Positions 23,721 through 36,637 of a DNA stretch of 64,000 nucleotides are shown piece by piece (the stretch's first letter is position 1; the number at the start of each line of letters is the position of its first letter). Made by a program: the position numbers and the translations under genes. The DNA is from Lonicera japonica (lineage: Eukaryota; Streptophyta; Magnoliopsida; Dipsacales; Caprifoliaceae): positions 12,068,501 through 12,132,500 of the forward strand of contig CM038469.1 of the NCBI GenBank assembly GCA_021464415.1. The letters are read 5' to 3'. Below the pieces are notes generated by a model. That model was not told the DNA's origin. It did no database searches and saw only the letters and a list, made by a program, of their open reading frames with translations.

Positions 23721-26148
23721 GCTACCCCATACAAATATTGGCCCACAATGACAAAACAGTAATAATAGAAAATATTATTTTCAACCTATAAATCTTATTA
23801 TATATTTATACTAGGTGTATTAAATGTGTTGTACTTTTAAGCCCTCGTTTGATTCGAGTATTAAAAAGTGGGATGGAATTGTTAATATTATTTTTTTTAT
23901 AATACTTTGTTTGATTCGCACAAATGTGCTGGGATTACTAATACCAGTACTAACTTAATACCACTCTTTGTGGTATAATTTAATACCAAGGGAGAGGTGG
24001 TATTGTTTATCCAGGATTAAGAAAAATGAATCATATATTTTCAAAAATGCCATTACTACTATAATATTTTAAAAAATGGTACTACTATTATATTATTATT
24101 ATTTTAATTTATTTTTTTTATTTAAAAAAAATTAAAATTAATTTTTTTAAAAAAATTTGTTTAAATTTTTTTAGTTTTTTAGTCCAAAACGTAATCTCGT
24201 ATACGAGTTACAGAATCAAACATGGTATTAACGTCAGCATGAGATATCCCAGTATTAATACTGCATGAATCAAACAAGGTATTGGTATTAAATTAATAGA
24301 AAATTAGTCACATGTCCAATATTTTTTGAACTGATCTACTGAAGGACAAAGAATTTTGAACTATTGTTTGAGATCCAATCTTTTGGAATAAGGACGATTT
24401 TTTTCCTAAAAGACATTTTATTTGTTGATATTTTTAATTATTATGATATTATTATTTCCATGTACTTTGTCAATATTACCCTTTTTATATATTATTTAAT
24501 ATTACACATTTTCAACATATAAATATTAACAAGAGAGTTAAGTAATAATGCTAATGCATTAATTGATAATTGCTACTAAATAATTAATATTAATAAATAT
24601 AGGTAGTGAAAGCAGTAAAGAGACAATTGAAGAAAACACCGTTATTGACTCCCCCATCCCCATAGTTGCCCATTCCCTCATCCCCAACACAACCTCTATC
24701 CGCCACCACTCTCCCACCTTCACCTCACTCATGCCAGCTTTAACACCCATACTAATTGACGGGAAAATCGTTCTTTTGGTCAAATCCAAACAGTATAAGT
24801 TGTGCAAATTTATTATTACTTTGTCGCTTGATTATATATTTTTAATATAATCTTCATTAGAAGCGGCACGGTCAGCTCGTGCAACGCAAACGCCTCCACC
24901 ATATGTGTGCATCCACCGTTACGACGGCCATTGCCTTGTGACGATGTTGCTACACCAAGCACAACGTGAAACTATCCTTCGATTCCAACCTTTAACGCTC
25001 AAGGATAAGCCTGGTAACATTCTAAAATGTTTGCTTAACCATTCTAATATTCTAAAAGCAAAATGCCTGGTAACTCTATTATGCCTATACAAAATAATGA
25101 AAATGCCTGGTGTTATAGTTGTAGTTGAAAATGTAATTTTGGGGTACAACTTTGATAATATCAATTAAGTCAGATTTTAAATTTCAAATATATTTTAATT
25201 ATTTGACTTGAATCTTTTCATTTTGAATTTAGATTAGGTACCAGACATTTTCCAATTTATAGGCAATTGGATTTATGTTAGGATTAAATGATGACCAGGT
25301 TGATTTTTTGAATTTATGTTAATTGGTTGACTTTTATATTTTTAATTTGAATTTAACGTATGTCGCAAATTTGACCAGATTTTAGGGATTTTCGTTAATG
25401 TTAACTTTAGAGTGAGGGCTAATATGGGATTTTTTGGATTTTGTTTGTTGTTTTTTATTTATTAACTTCAATAAACATTCCTAGATCCTTTAGCAGCTGG
25501 TGCAAATTTATAAAGACCTATTTTGGCTTGTTCATATCCACACGTTTTTTTTCCTTCCATTGCATTATTGCATCTTATTAGTAAATTTACGTAATGATTC
25601 TGCACAATTCCTAAAATATTTTAACCGATTAGATGATTCATTTGTTACATTTACTCAATTAATAACAAGGATCTACCAAAGGAAGTAGCGGTGTATAAAA
25701 ATCCCAAGTGTGACACAAATTACTCCTTACATTAAGTGGTTCAACATTGATCATCTTCACATCTCAAATGATTACAGATTTTGTTTTGAAGGTAAATATT
25801 CATACTCCATATCCTATATTGAGTTTTGCATGATGTCGGGAAATTTCTTTGAATGGTTGTGTTCCATTTTTAATTTGTGTTTATTTGATCCTTACATTGC
25901 TGTTCTTTTTTATTGGCTTTTGTTGATTTATGCCTAATCTAATAATTTCTAACTATGTTGTACCCAAAAATTGGTTCTATGTTATGAATCCAATGTGCTA
26001 CTAATATTATGCCTGCTTGCAATCATTCTAAAATGCCTGCTAACTTTTTTGTTTCTTTACTTACATGTTTAACTAGATTTTTGAATTGACATTCAAATGG
26101 ATTATGATAATAAATTTTGAATTTTTTTGAATATAAGTTTGACTTATA
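23721..26148 (-). repeat. segment X', copy 2 of 3 (inverted)
   Basis: Reverse complement of 26183-28610, with very few differences seen by eye. It ends at the palindrome centre and not at the contig-1 left flank (1-2195), which is absent here. Confidence 0.88.
23841..24287. mobile_element. MITE-like element in segment X' (copy 2)
   Basis: Inverted counterpart of the element at 4058-4503, starting GCCCTCGTTTGATTCG after a TTAA. Confidence 0.45.
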
Positions 26149-26182
26149 TTCATTTGAATTATTATATTCAAAAAAATTTGAC
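26149..26182. other. centre of the 12.3-kb palindrome
   Basis: A 34-bp AT-rich spacer sits between perfect mirror sequences. The left arm ends AAGTTTGACTTATA and the right arm begins TATAAGTCAAACTT. The spacer repeats pieces of the arms (TTATATTCA, TTCAAAAAAATTTGAC), so it looks like a product of local copying at a hairpin. Confidence 0.9.
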
Positions 26183-28610
26183 TATAAGTCAAACTTATAT
26201 TCAAAAAAATTCAAAATTTTTTATCATAATCCATTTGAATGTCAATTCAAAAATCTAGTTAAACATGTAAGTAAAGAAACAAAAAAGTTAGCAGGCATTT
26301 TAGAATGATTGCAAGCAGGCATAATATTAGTAGCACATTGGATTCATAACATAGAACCAATTTTTGGGTACAACATAGTTAGAAATTATTAGATTAGGCA
26401 TAAATCAACAAAAGCCAATAAAAAAGAACAGCAATGTAAGGATCAAATAAACACAAATTAAAAATGGAACACAACCATTCAAAGAAATTTCCCGACATCA
26501 TGCAAAACTCAATATAGGATATGGAGTATGAATATTTACCTTCAAAACAAAATCTGTAATCATTTGAGATGTGAAGATGATCAATGTTGAACCACTTAAT
26601 GTAAGGAGTAATTTGTGTCACACTTGGGATTTTTATACACCGCTACTTCCTTTGGTAGATCCTTGTTATTAATTGAGTAAATGTAACAAATGAATCATCT
26701 AATCGGTTAAAATATTTTAGGAATTGTGCAGAATCATTACGTAAATTTACTAATAAGATGCAATAATGCAATGGAAGGAAAAAAAACGTGTGGATATGAA
26801 CAAGCCAAAATAGGTCTTTATAAATTTGCACCAGCTGCTAAAGGATCTAGGAATGTTTATTGAAGTTAATAAATAAAAAACAACAAACAAAATCCAAAAA
26901 ATCCCATATTAGCCCTCACTCTAAAGTTAACATTAACGAAAATCCCTAAAATCTGGTCAAATTTGCGACATACGTTAAATTCAAATTAAAAATATAAAAG
27001 TCAACCAATTAACATAAATTCAAAAAATCAACCTGGTCATCATTTAATCCTAACATAAATCCAATTGCCTATAAATTGGAAAATGTCTGGTACCTAATCT
27101 AAATTCAAAATGAAAAGATTCAAGTCAAATAATTAAAATATATTTGAAATTTAAAATCTGACTTAATTGATATTATCAAAGTTGTACCCCAAAATTACAT
27201 TTTCAACTACAACTATAACACCAGGCATTTTCATTATTTTGTATAGGCATAATAGAGTTACCAGGCATTTTGCTTTTAGAATATTAGAATGGTTAAGCAA
27301 ACATTTTAGAATGTTACCAGGCTTATCCTTGAGCGTTAAAGGTTGGAATCGAAGGATAGTTTCACGTTGTGCTTGGTGTAGCAACATCGTCACAAGGCAA
27401 TGGCCGTCGTAACGGTGGATGCACACATATGGTGGAGGCGTTTGCGTTGCACGAGCTGACCGTGCCGCTTCTAATGAAGATTATATTAAAAATATATAAT
27501 CAAGCGACAAAGTAATAATAAATTTGCACAACTTATACTGTTTGGATTTGACCAAAAGAACGATTTTCCCGTCAATTAGTATGGGTGTTAAAGCTGGCAT
27601 GAGTGAGGTGAAGGTGGGAGAGTGGTGGCGGATAGAGGTTGTGTTGGGGATGAGGGAATGGGCAACTATGGGGATGGGGGAGTCAATAACGGTGTTTTCT
27701 TCAATTGTCTCTTTACTGCTTTCACTACCTATATTTATTAATATTAATTATTTAGTAGCAATTATCAATTAATGCATTAGCATTATTACTTAACTCTCTT
27801 GTTAATATTTATATGTTGAAAATGTGTAATATTAAATAATATATAAAAAGGGTAATATTGACAAAGTACATGGAAATAATAATATCATAATAATTAAAAA
27901 TATCAACAAATAAAATGTCTTTTAGGAAAAAAATCGTCCTTATTCCAAAAGATTGGATCTCAAACAATAGTTCAAAATTCTTTGTCCTTCAGTAGATCAG
28001 TTCAAAAAATATTGGACATGTGACTAATTTTCTATTAATTTAATACCAATACCTTGTTTGATTCATGCAGTATTAATACTGGGATATCTCATGCTGACGT
28101 TAATACCATGTTTGATTCTGTAACTCGTATACGAGATTACGTTTTGGACTAAAAAACTAAAAAAATTTAAACAAATTTTTTTAAAAAAATTAATTTTAAT
28201 TTTTTTTAAATAAAAAAAATAAATTAAAATAATAATAATATAATAGTAGTACCATTTTTTAAAATATTATAGTAGTAATGGCATTTTTGAAAATATATGA
28301 TTCATTTTTCTTAATCCTGGATAAACAATACCACCTCTCCCTTGGTATTAAATTATACCACAAAGAGTGGTATTAAGTTAGTACTGGTATTAGTAATCCC
28401 AGCACATTTGTGCGAATCAAACAAAGTATTATAAAAAAAATAATATTAACAATTCCATCCCACTTTTTAATACTCGAATCAAACGAGGGCTTAAAAGTAC
28501 AACACATTTAATACACCTAGTATAAATATATAATAAGATTTATAGGTTGAAAATAATATTTTCTATTATTACTGTTTTGTCATTGTGGGCCAATATTTGT
28601 ATGGGGTAGC
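26183..28610 (+). repeat. segment X, copy 3 of 3
   Basis: Forward copy between the palindrome centre and chromovirus C. It shares the small variants of X' (for example AATCCCAGCAC at the site where copy 1 has AATCCAAGCAC), so copies 2 and 3 are closer to each other than to copy 1. I see no gene in it. Confidence 0.88.
28044..28490. mobile_element. MITE-like element in segment X (copy 3)
   Basis: Same element as 4058-4503. The right end reads GAATCAAACGAGGGC followed by TTAA. Confidence 0.45.
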
Positions 28611-29542
28611 TGTTAGACCCTAAGTAGTTGGGGTTGGAGTGGCATGACTTGGTTGCACCATTGCCAAGGCATGCCCGGTAGAAATAAGGGGTGCAGGATT
28701 TTCGAGGCTTTCTGTGCGGGCAGTTAGGCTCTATTCGAGAAATCCAGCCAAGTGCGTGGGCACTTGGGTTGCAGCAACTTGTGACACCTGATGTGCATTG
28801 CTACCACTTTGGATATTTCATTAAGTGGTATTATAGGGGGCTGGTGTAAGCTGTGGCATGCAGTCCCCATGCGGGCTAAGCGTGGGCGTCCGACACAGCA
28901 CGTGGGTTACTAGAGTTGCATTGTGGGTTAATGTTGCCTAAGTCATGAGTGGCTCATGACTTGAAATTGTGGGAATTCGAGAAAGGACCGAAACTACGTC
29001 GTTTTGGATACGTGGATAGGCAGCTGAGGAAGCTAGCTGCTTGTGGGCAGTTGGCTGTCTAAATTGAGACAAGGGAAACTCCCTTGCACATGCTTGGCAC
29101 AGGACAAGGTAGTTTTGTGTGGACAAAACTACCTGGCAGTTGTGTGGGTTCTTATGTTTGAATTTGAACAAGGCAGTTGTGTGGGTTCCTTATGTTTGAA
29201 TTAGACAAGGCAGTTTTGTGCAGACAAAACTACCTTGCAGTTGTGTTGGTCTCTTGTGTTTGAATTTTGAATTCCCTATGCAGTTGGGGTTGTCAACTGC
29301 ATGCATGTATATAATTATGTCTGCAGCCAAGTGTGTTGGTTAGTTAGACAAATTAGTGATTGGTGTATTCCTTGTAACTATTGAGGCAATAGAAAAGGTT
29401 TGGGAGTGTTGTCCCTGTAATTTGCTTGCTTGTCCCTATATTCTAAATTGTGAGTGTGTGTGCTTGTATTTGCTGGTTGTTTGTGGAAACAACGCAATCA
29501 CTTGGAAAGCCTCTAACGAAAAAAGAGAGTTACCCCGTGACA
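28611..29542 (+). repeat. 5' LTR of copy C
   Basis: 932 bp, from TGTTAGACCC to CCCCGTGACA. Confidence 0.94.
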
Positions 29543-29545
29543 ATT

Positions 29546-29558
29546 TGGTATCAGAGCC
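29546..29558 (+). other. primer-binding site of copy C
   Basis: TGGTATCAGAGCC, three bases after the LTR. Confidence 0.9.
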
Positions 29559-29602
29559 AGGTTTGGCTTAGAAATTCGTGAGATCCTTGTTTGACAGTAT
29601 CC

Positions 29603-32600
29603 ATGGCTGGTGGAACAGCGGAAATTCGTGAACGTGTGACTCGCTTGGAAGAACTCGTGGGTGTTCCTCCTGCGGGGGAGGAAACCAATCCCACTCTGCT
29701 TGTGGGCATGGAAGAAATCTGGTCTGAATTGCAGTCCCTTCGGGTTATGCTTGAGAATCATGTCAAAGATACCGGGGAACAAAATGACTCGGTTATTGCT
29801 GATGTGAAGGCTCTTGCAGACGATCATAAGGCCAGGCTTTCCAAACTCGATGCAGAACTTGGAATTCTGAAGATGGCAGTCCATTCCTCTGGCGGTGCGT
29901 CTGGATCTGATGCATGTGCCTTCAAAACGAAAGTCCCTGAACCAAAGCCCTTTTCTGGCGACAGAAATGCAAAGGAATTAGAGAATTTCTTGTGGGATAT
30001 GTCTCACTACTTCAAGGCAGTCCGTACACCGGATGCAGAGAAGGTTGATCTTACAAGCATGTTCCTTTCGGGAGATACGAAATTGTGGTGGCGCACTCGG
30101 TATGAGGATGAATCTCGTCCTCAAATTCAGACTTGGGAAGTAATGATGAAGGAATTGAGAGTGCAGTTCCTTCCTACCAACACTGTATGGCAGGCCCGTG
30201 ATAATCTCCACCGGTTGAAGCAAACTGGTACTGTTCGTGAGTATGTGAAAGAATTCTCGTCCTTGATGTTGGACATTAAGAACATGTTTGATGACGAAAA
30301 AATGTTCAACTTCATGAAAGGATTACAGAATTGGGCACAGACTGAATTGCGGAGGCAAGGTGTCAAAGACTTGCCCGCAGCCATGGCCGCGGCAGATGCG
30401 CTGGTCGATTACAAATTTAGTGCAGCCCCAATAGAGAAGGACAAAGGGAAAGGCAAGGAGGGGTCGAAGAACAATAAGTGGAAGAACAAAAAGAAAGGTC
30501 GCAATGAAGGTTCCACTTCAAATGTTTCACAGACCCAGCATGAAAAACCCGCAGTGTCCAAGAGGGGAGGGTGTTTCATTTGTGATGGCCCGCACTTGGC
30601 CAAGAATTGTACCAAGAAGGAAAAAGTTAATGCTGTGGTGGTGGAAGAGGGAAGCCATTCTGGAAATGAACCAACTCGAGTTAACCCGCTGCAACTCCTC
30701 AATGTGATTCAGAGGGAAGTGCAGTCTGCGACCGTGAATGGGTTGATGTATGTTCAGGTTTTGCTGAACAATGTGGCTATTCGTGCGATGGTTGACACAG
30801 GTGCCACGCACAACTTCGTTTCAGACCGAGAAGTGCAGAGATTAGGCCTCTCATTGGTTGATGATGGCAGCAGAATCAAAGCAGTGAACTCGGATGCGAG
30901 ACCGGTTGGTGGCGTTGCAAGAGATGTGTCATTGAAAGTGGGTAATTGGTGTGGTCGTTACAGTTTCATGGCTGTGCCTTTGGATGATTTTCAAGTCATA
31001 CTCGGCTTGGAATTCTTCCTTAAGGCACAAGTTTCAGTTATGCCGCACTTGCAAGGATTGTTCATCATGGATATGCCAAATCCGTGTTTTGTTCCATTGT
31101 CGAGGACCCGAGGCCAGACAGAAATGTGTTCTGCCTTGCAATTGAAGAGTGGTCTGAAGAAAGGGGAAATGACATACTTGGCTATGATCTTTGAGGAAGA
31201 GGAATCCGTGGGTTTGCAGGTGCCAGAATCTGTTGCAGAGTTACTGAAAGGGTTCGATGATGTGATGCCTGATGAACTCCCATCAAAATTGCCTCCAAGG
31301 AGGGAGATTGATCATGCCATCGAGTTGGTGCCTGGAGCAAAACCGCCAGCACAGGCCCCATATCGCATGGCCCCGACTAGGTTGGCTGAGTTACGGAAAC
31401 AGTTAGATGAGATGATGAAGGCTGGGTTTATTCGGCCTTCGAAGGCGCCTTATGGTGCCCCTGTTCTTTTTCAGAAGAAGAAGGATGGTTCACTCAGAAT
31501 GTGTGTGGACTATCGGGCCTTGAATAAGGTCACCATTCGAAACAATTATCCCGTGCCGATTCAGGATGAATTGTTTGATCGTTTGGGGAAAGCCAAATTC
31601 TTCACCAAAATGGATCTGCGATCAGGGTATTATCAGGTCAGAATTGCTGAAGGTGATGAGCCGAAAACTGCTTGTGTAACAAGGTATGGCTCTTACGAGT
31701 ATCTAGTTATGCCTTTCAGCTTGACAAATGCACCGGCTACTTTCTGTACGTTGATGAACAATTTGTTTAGGGAGTACCTTGATGATTTCATGGTGATATA
31801 TTTGGATGATATTGTGGTATATAGTCGAACCCTTGAGGAGCATGTTGAGCACCTCAGGTTGGCCTTAAAGAAACTAAGGGAGGCAAAATTGTATTTAAAA
31901 TTGCAAAAGTGTGAGTTTGGCCAGAAGGAAATCATGTTCCTTGGTCATATAATTTCTGAGGGTAGCGTGAGGATGGACCCACAGAAAATCCAGGCTATTG
32001 TGGAATGGCCTGCTCCCAAAAAGGTCACAGAACTTAGGAGTTTTCTGGGTTTGACTAATTACTATCGCAAGTTTGTGAAGGGGTATTCTAAGAAATGTGC
32101 GTGTTTGACCGATCTGTTGAAGAAGGATAGGCCTTGGATCTGGTCGCTTGAATGCCAGGAGGCATTCGACAAATTAAAGGCGGTAGTGACTACTAGTCCC
32201 ATACTTCGTTTGCCTGATTTTGACTTGCCTTTTGAAGTCCATACAGATGCATCGGACTTTGCAATTGGGGGTGTTCTGGTTCAGGCAGATCACCCTCTGG
32301 CTTTTGAAAGCAGGAAACTTAGTGATACTGAGCGGCGGTATTCAGTTCATGAGAAGGAGATGACAGCAGTCGTTCATTGTGTTCATACATGGCGGCACTA
32401 CTTGTTGGGTAGACATTTCCTTGTGTTTACTGATAATGTTGCTACTAGTTGCTTTAATTCTGTGAAGAAACTAACCCCTAAACAGGCAAGATGGAATGAC
32501 TTCATGGCTCAGTTCCATTATACATTGCAATATAAACCAGGGAGTGTGAATCAGGTTGCTGATGCTCTTAGCCGCATGCCAGCGGTGGTTGAGAATGCAG

Positions 32601-34167
32601 AGTGTAGTACTGCAGCAGTAGTGAGAGTTACAGCAGTTTCACAGGTTACAGGTGACATATTGCAGCAGATCAGGGAGAAGACTGATCTAGATCCGGTTAC
32701 CAGTCAGTTAGTGAGACAGGTGCAGGATGGTTTGATCCGAAGGTTTTGCGTCGAGGATGGCATTTTGTATGCAAAAGGGCATAGACCGTATGTGCCAAAG
32801 ACGGGTGGGTTACGGCAGGTTTTGCTGAAAGAAACTCATGATGCTCTTTATGCAGGTCATCCAGGGCAAGAACGCACACTTGCTCTTATTTCTGAAAGTT
32901 ATTATTGGCCCCATATGGAAGCAGATGGTGAACTCTATGTCAGAACTTGTCTTGTTTGCCAGCAGGATAAGACGGTGAGGAAGAAAACAACAGGTACTTT
33001 GGAACCCCTCCCAATTCCATCCAGGCCTTGGGAGAGTGTTTCAATGGACTTCATCAACGGCTTGCCAAAGGTGAAGGATTTTCGTGTCCATAATGGTTGT
33101 TGTGGACAGGTTCTCAAAGTATGCCACATTCATTCCTGCTCCAAAAGTGTGTTCTGCTGAAGTTGCAGCAGATTTGTTCTTTAGACATGTGGTCAAGTTC
33201 TGGGGGTTGCCGCTGGATATCGTTAGTGACAGGGATGCACGGTTTACAGGACGGTTCTGGACTGCGCTATTTGAGATGTTAGGGTCTCAGTTGAAATTTT
33301 CCACAGCAAATCATCCTCAAACCGATGGGCAGACGGAACGTGTTAACGCTCTGCTCGAGGAGTACTTGCGGCATTATGTGACCGCAAATCAGTCAAACTG
33401 GATTGATTTACTTGATGTGGCACAGTTCAGTTACAATCTGCATCAAAGTTCTTCTACAGGTCAGAGTCCATTCGAGTTGGCTACGGGCCAGTAGCCACTC
33501 ACTCCGCATGAAGTGGCCAAACAGAAATCTCAGGGTCGTTGTCCTGCAGCCTATCGTTATGCTCGAGAAAAGCAAGAGAGGGCTGAGGAGGCCAAATATG
33601 TGTTGGCTAAATCAGTGCGAAGAATGAAGAAATGGGCAGATGAAAGTAGAAGGCCAGTTGAGTTTGATTTGGGTGACCGAGTGATGCTGAAGTTGACTCC
33701 ACAGGTTTGGAAGAAAGTTTACCGGAAAAACCGCTCACAAAGGGTTGATCCAGCGATATGATGGTCCGTTCGAGGTCACAAAGAGGATTGGAAGGTTGGC
33801 TTATCGCCTTGATTTGCCAGCCCGACTCAAACTCCATCCAGTCTTTCATGTTAGTTTTTTGAAGAAGTATGTTGAGGACACAAATGATCCTAGCAGGGGT
33901 GCAAGGACACGGGCTCCTCCAACAATCAGAAAACAGTACACCGAGGTTGCTGAGGCAATCCTAGATCACAGAACCGAGGGTCAAAGTAAGAAGAATCGAA
34001 GAACTTACTACTTGGTAAAGTGGAAAGGAAAGGCACCGGAAGAGGCAACTTGGGAGAAGGACACACAGCTTTGGCAGTTTGAAAACTTGATCCACCGTTA
34101 CTTAGACTCGACCTCGACGAGGACGTCGAGGAAATCTAGTGGGGGTGGCTTGTTAGACCCTAAGTAG
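29603..34167 (+). pseudogene. gag-pol-chromodomain polyprotein of copy C
   Basis: The first frame is open from ATG 29603 to 33160. Landmarks are the zinc knuckle at 30572-30610, protease DTGA at 30794-30805, RT YLDD at 31799-31810, the integrase HHCC region around 32845-32970, the catalytic core with D and E residues around 33043-33340, and the chromodomain around 34003-34100. Three lesions break it: the shared frame change near 33080, the shared TAG at 33492-33494, and one extra A in the run at 33726-33730 that copy B lacks. The reading frame overlaps the 3' LTR by about 17 bases. The chromodomain places it among the chromoviruses, which bind histone marks when they integrate. I do not assign a clade. 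Confidence 0.92.
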
Positions 34168-35083
34168 TTGGGGTTGGAGTTGGCATGACTTGGTTGCACC
34201 ATTGCCAAGGCATGCCCGATAGAAATAAGGGGTGCAGGATTTTAGAGGCTTTCTGTGCGGGCAGTTAGGCTCTATTCGAGAAATCCAGCCAAGTGCGTGG
34301 GCACTTGGGTTGCAGCAACTTATGACACCTGATGTGCATTGCTACCACTTTGGATATTTCATTAAGTGGTATTATAGGGGGCTGGTGTAAGCTGTGGCAT
34401 GCAGTCCCCATGCGGGCTAAGCGTGGGCGTCCGACACAGCACGTGGGTTATTAGAGTTGCATTGTGGGCTAATGTTGCCTAAGTCATGAGTGGCTCATGA
34501 CTTGAAATTGTGGGAATTCGAGAAAGGACCGAAACTACGTCGTTTTGGATATGTGGATAGGCAGCTGAGGAAGCTAGCTGCTTGTGGGCAGTTGGCTGTC
34601 TAAATTGAGACAAGGGAAACTCCCTTGCACATGCTTGGCACAGGACAAGGTAGTTTTGTGTGGACAAAACTACCTGGCATTTGTGTGGGTTCTTATGTTT
34701 GAATTTGAACAAGGCAGTTGTGTGGGTTCCTTATGTTTGAATTAGACAAGGCAGTTTTGTGCAGACAAAACTACCTTGCAGTTGTGTTGGTCTCTTGTGT
34801 TTGAATTTTGAATTCCCTATGCAGTTGGGGTTGTCAACTGCATGCCTGTATATAATTATGTCTGCAGCCAAGTGTGTTGGTTAGTTAGACAAATTAGTGA
34901 TTGGTGTATTCCTTGTAACTATTGAGGCAATAGAAAAGGTTTGGGAGTGTTGTCCCTGTAATTTGCTTGCTTGTCCCTATATTCTGAATTGTGAGTGTGT
35001 GTGCTTGTATTTGCTGGTTGTTTGTGGAAACAACGCAATCACTTGGTAAGCCTCTAACGAAAAAAGAGAGTTACCCCGTGACA
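34151..35083 (+). repeat. 3' LTR of copy C
   Basis: 933 bp, preceded by the purine-rich tract AGTGGGGGTGGCT at 34138-34150. Confidence 0.94.
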
Positions 35084-35195
35084 CCAACATGTGTGAGTCA
35101 ACCATCAACTATAGCTTAAGACAAAAGGCCTTAAAAGATTTCTTATTCTCATAACTCACCACGAAAAATGGAGAAAACTTCTTCTCCTCCTCTAA

Positions 35196-35726
35196 GAGCA
35201 TCCGCATTGGAAATGATAAAATTTAAAACCAAACTTACTAATTTATTGTTAAGTTTAAAAACTGTACATAGCGGCAAAAATATAATCATACGGACATCTT
35301 TCACCCGTATGAATTTTGTACTTAAAAAAAATAGAAAAAAAAAGAAAATGGTCTGTACGAGCTTGAAACCCTCGTATGGGTTAAAAAAAATAAATTTGAA
35401 AACACCCCATACGAGCTTGAGACCCTCGTATGAGTTAAAAAAAATCATAAAGAAATTGAAAACACTCAATACGAGTTTGAGACCCTTGTATGTTTTTTTT
35501 TCTTCTAAATATAAAAAGAAATGGCTATACGAGCCTAACTTACTCCTATGGTATTTTTTTTCAATTTGGATACGAGTCTACTACACTCGTATGGTTCATA
35601 TGAGTGAACTAAACCTGTATGACTAAAATTTAAGGAAATGGTATACCATACAAGCCACATTTTACCCATTTACATCTCTCCGATGTGAAAATGGGTATAA
35701 ATTTACCATAAATGGCAGAGATGCTC
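35196..35726. mobile_element. MITE with internal TACGAG/CTCGTA repeats (copy 3)
   Basis: Termini GAGCATCCGCATT and GAGCATCTCTGCC (opposite strand), with TAA on both sides (35193-35195 and 35727-35729). 531 bp. Confidence 0.65.
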
Positions 35727-36637
35727 TAAGAAAAAGTCCTTTTAGGATCTAGTTTTCCACAATATTCATCTCATAATATTTATCTCTTACTTTGATATGC
35801 CTCACACAATATTACTTATTACGAAGACTCAATTATTTACTTATATTTGTCTCATATTACAGGCCGAATGTTATATTTTTAAAAGATTGCATTGTCTAAA
35901 AATAAAATAATCACAAAATTTTGAAACTAGAACCACAAAATACGAACAGAACGAAGTTACCCAAAAAAAATTAGCAATTGGGAAACACCGGGTTGAGTCG
36001 TGGACTAAAAGTCGTTCTCTTTGAAACATTCCGCGGCTATATTCAGTGTTTGTATTAGCAGTTCTTAATGGTTATGCCGTCCCCATAATACAATACCCCA
36101 AATTGTATATTCTTAAGTTTCACGTGAACTAAGAGTCGCTCTTTTTAAGACGATTTGGAATAATTTTTTGTAAGCTTCAGAAGATAGAAAACAATGGCGA
36201 CAACTTTTCGTTTTTCTCTGAGGTAGGAGACAAAATTTTAAAAGAAAAGAATTATCTTTCTATTGCATTGAGGGAGAGAAAAAAGCGATAGTGGGAGCTA
36301 TCCAAAGCCAATGGAGTAAGACCGGGTCAAAAGGCAAATTTCAAAATTCAAAAAGTAATTTTGTTTTAATAAGTAATTTTTCTTAAAGAATTTTGTCTAA
36401 TGACCAATAGTATAAAAGTCTAATACTCGAAGAATTCAGGCCTTTAGTAAAATTTTCCCTAATAAAATCATCCCCCGAAAGGTTTTTTTTCTCTCCTACG
36501 TGAAACTTAAGAATACACAAAAATACTTGCTTTGGTTTGTTTCTTTTCCATTTTGTTTTTCCAAAATATATAAAAGCTCCAACACAAAACAAAACATATC
36601 CTCATTTTTTTATTATTTTTTTTTATTTTTAAAGTAA

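Larger units (their letters stand above)
28611..35083 (+). mobile_element. Ty3/gypsy chromovirus, copy C
   Basis: Complete element upstream of the NRG1-like gene and in the same orientation. Its 3' LTR ends about 2.4 kb before exon 1. Flanks are GTAGC and CCAAC, as in copies A and B. Comparing its two LTRs by eye I find about ten substitutions or small indels over about 930 bp. The element was therefore not brand new when the locus was copied. Confidence 0.96.

Noticed and set aside
33075..33095. Programmed ribosomal frameshift in the integrase
   Set aside because: The shift splits the integrase catalytic core, not a gag/pol boundary, and a TAG follows further on. An inherited indel is more likely.
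4624..35083. Three independent retrotransposon insertions
   Set aside because: Identical outer flanks, identical shared lesions and long matching X and Y segments show block duplication of one insertion.
35168..35626. 152-codon lysine-rich frame upstream of the NRG1-like gene
   Set aside because: It lies entirely in the MITE with TACGAG repeats and is made of low-complexity K/F runs.
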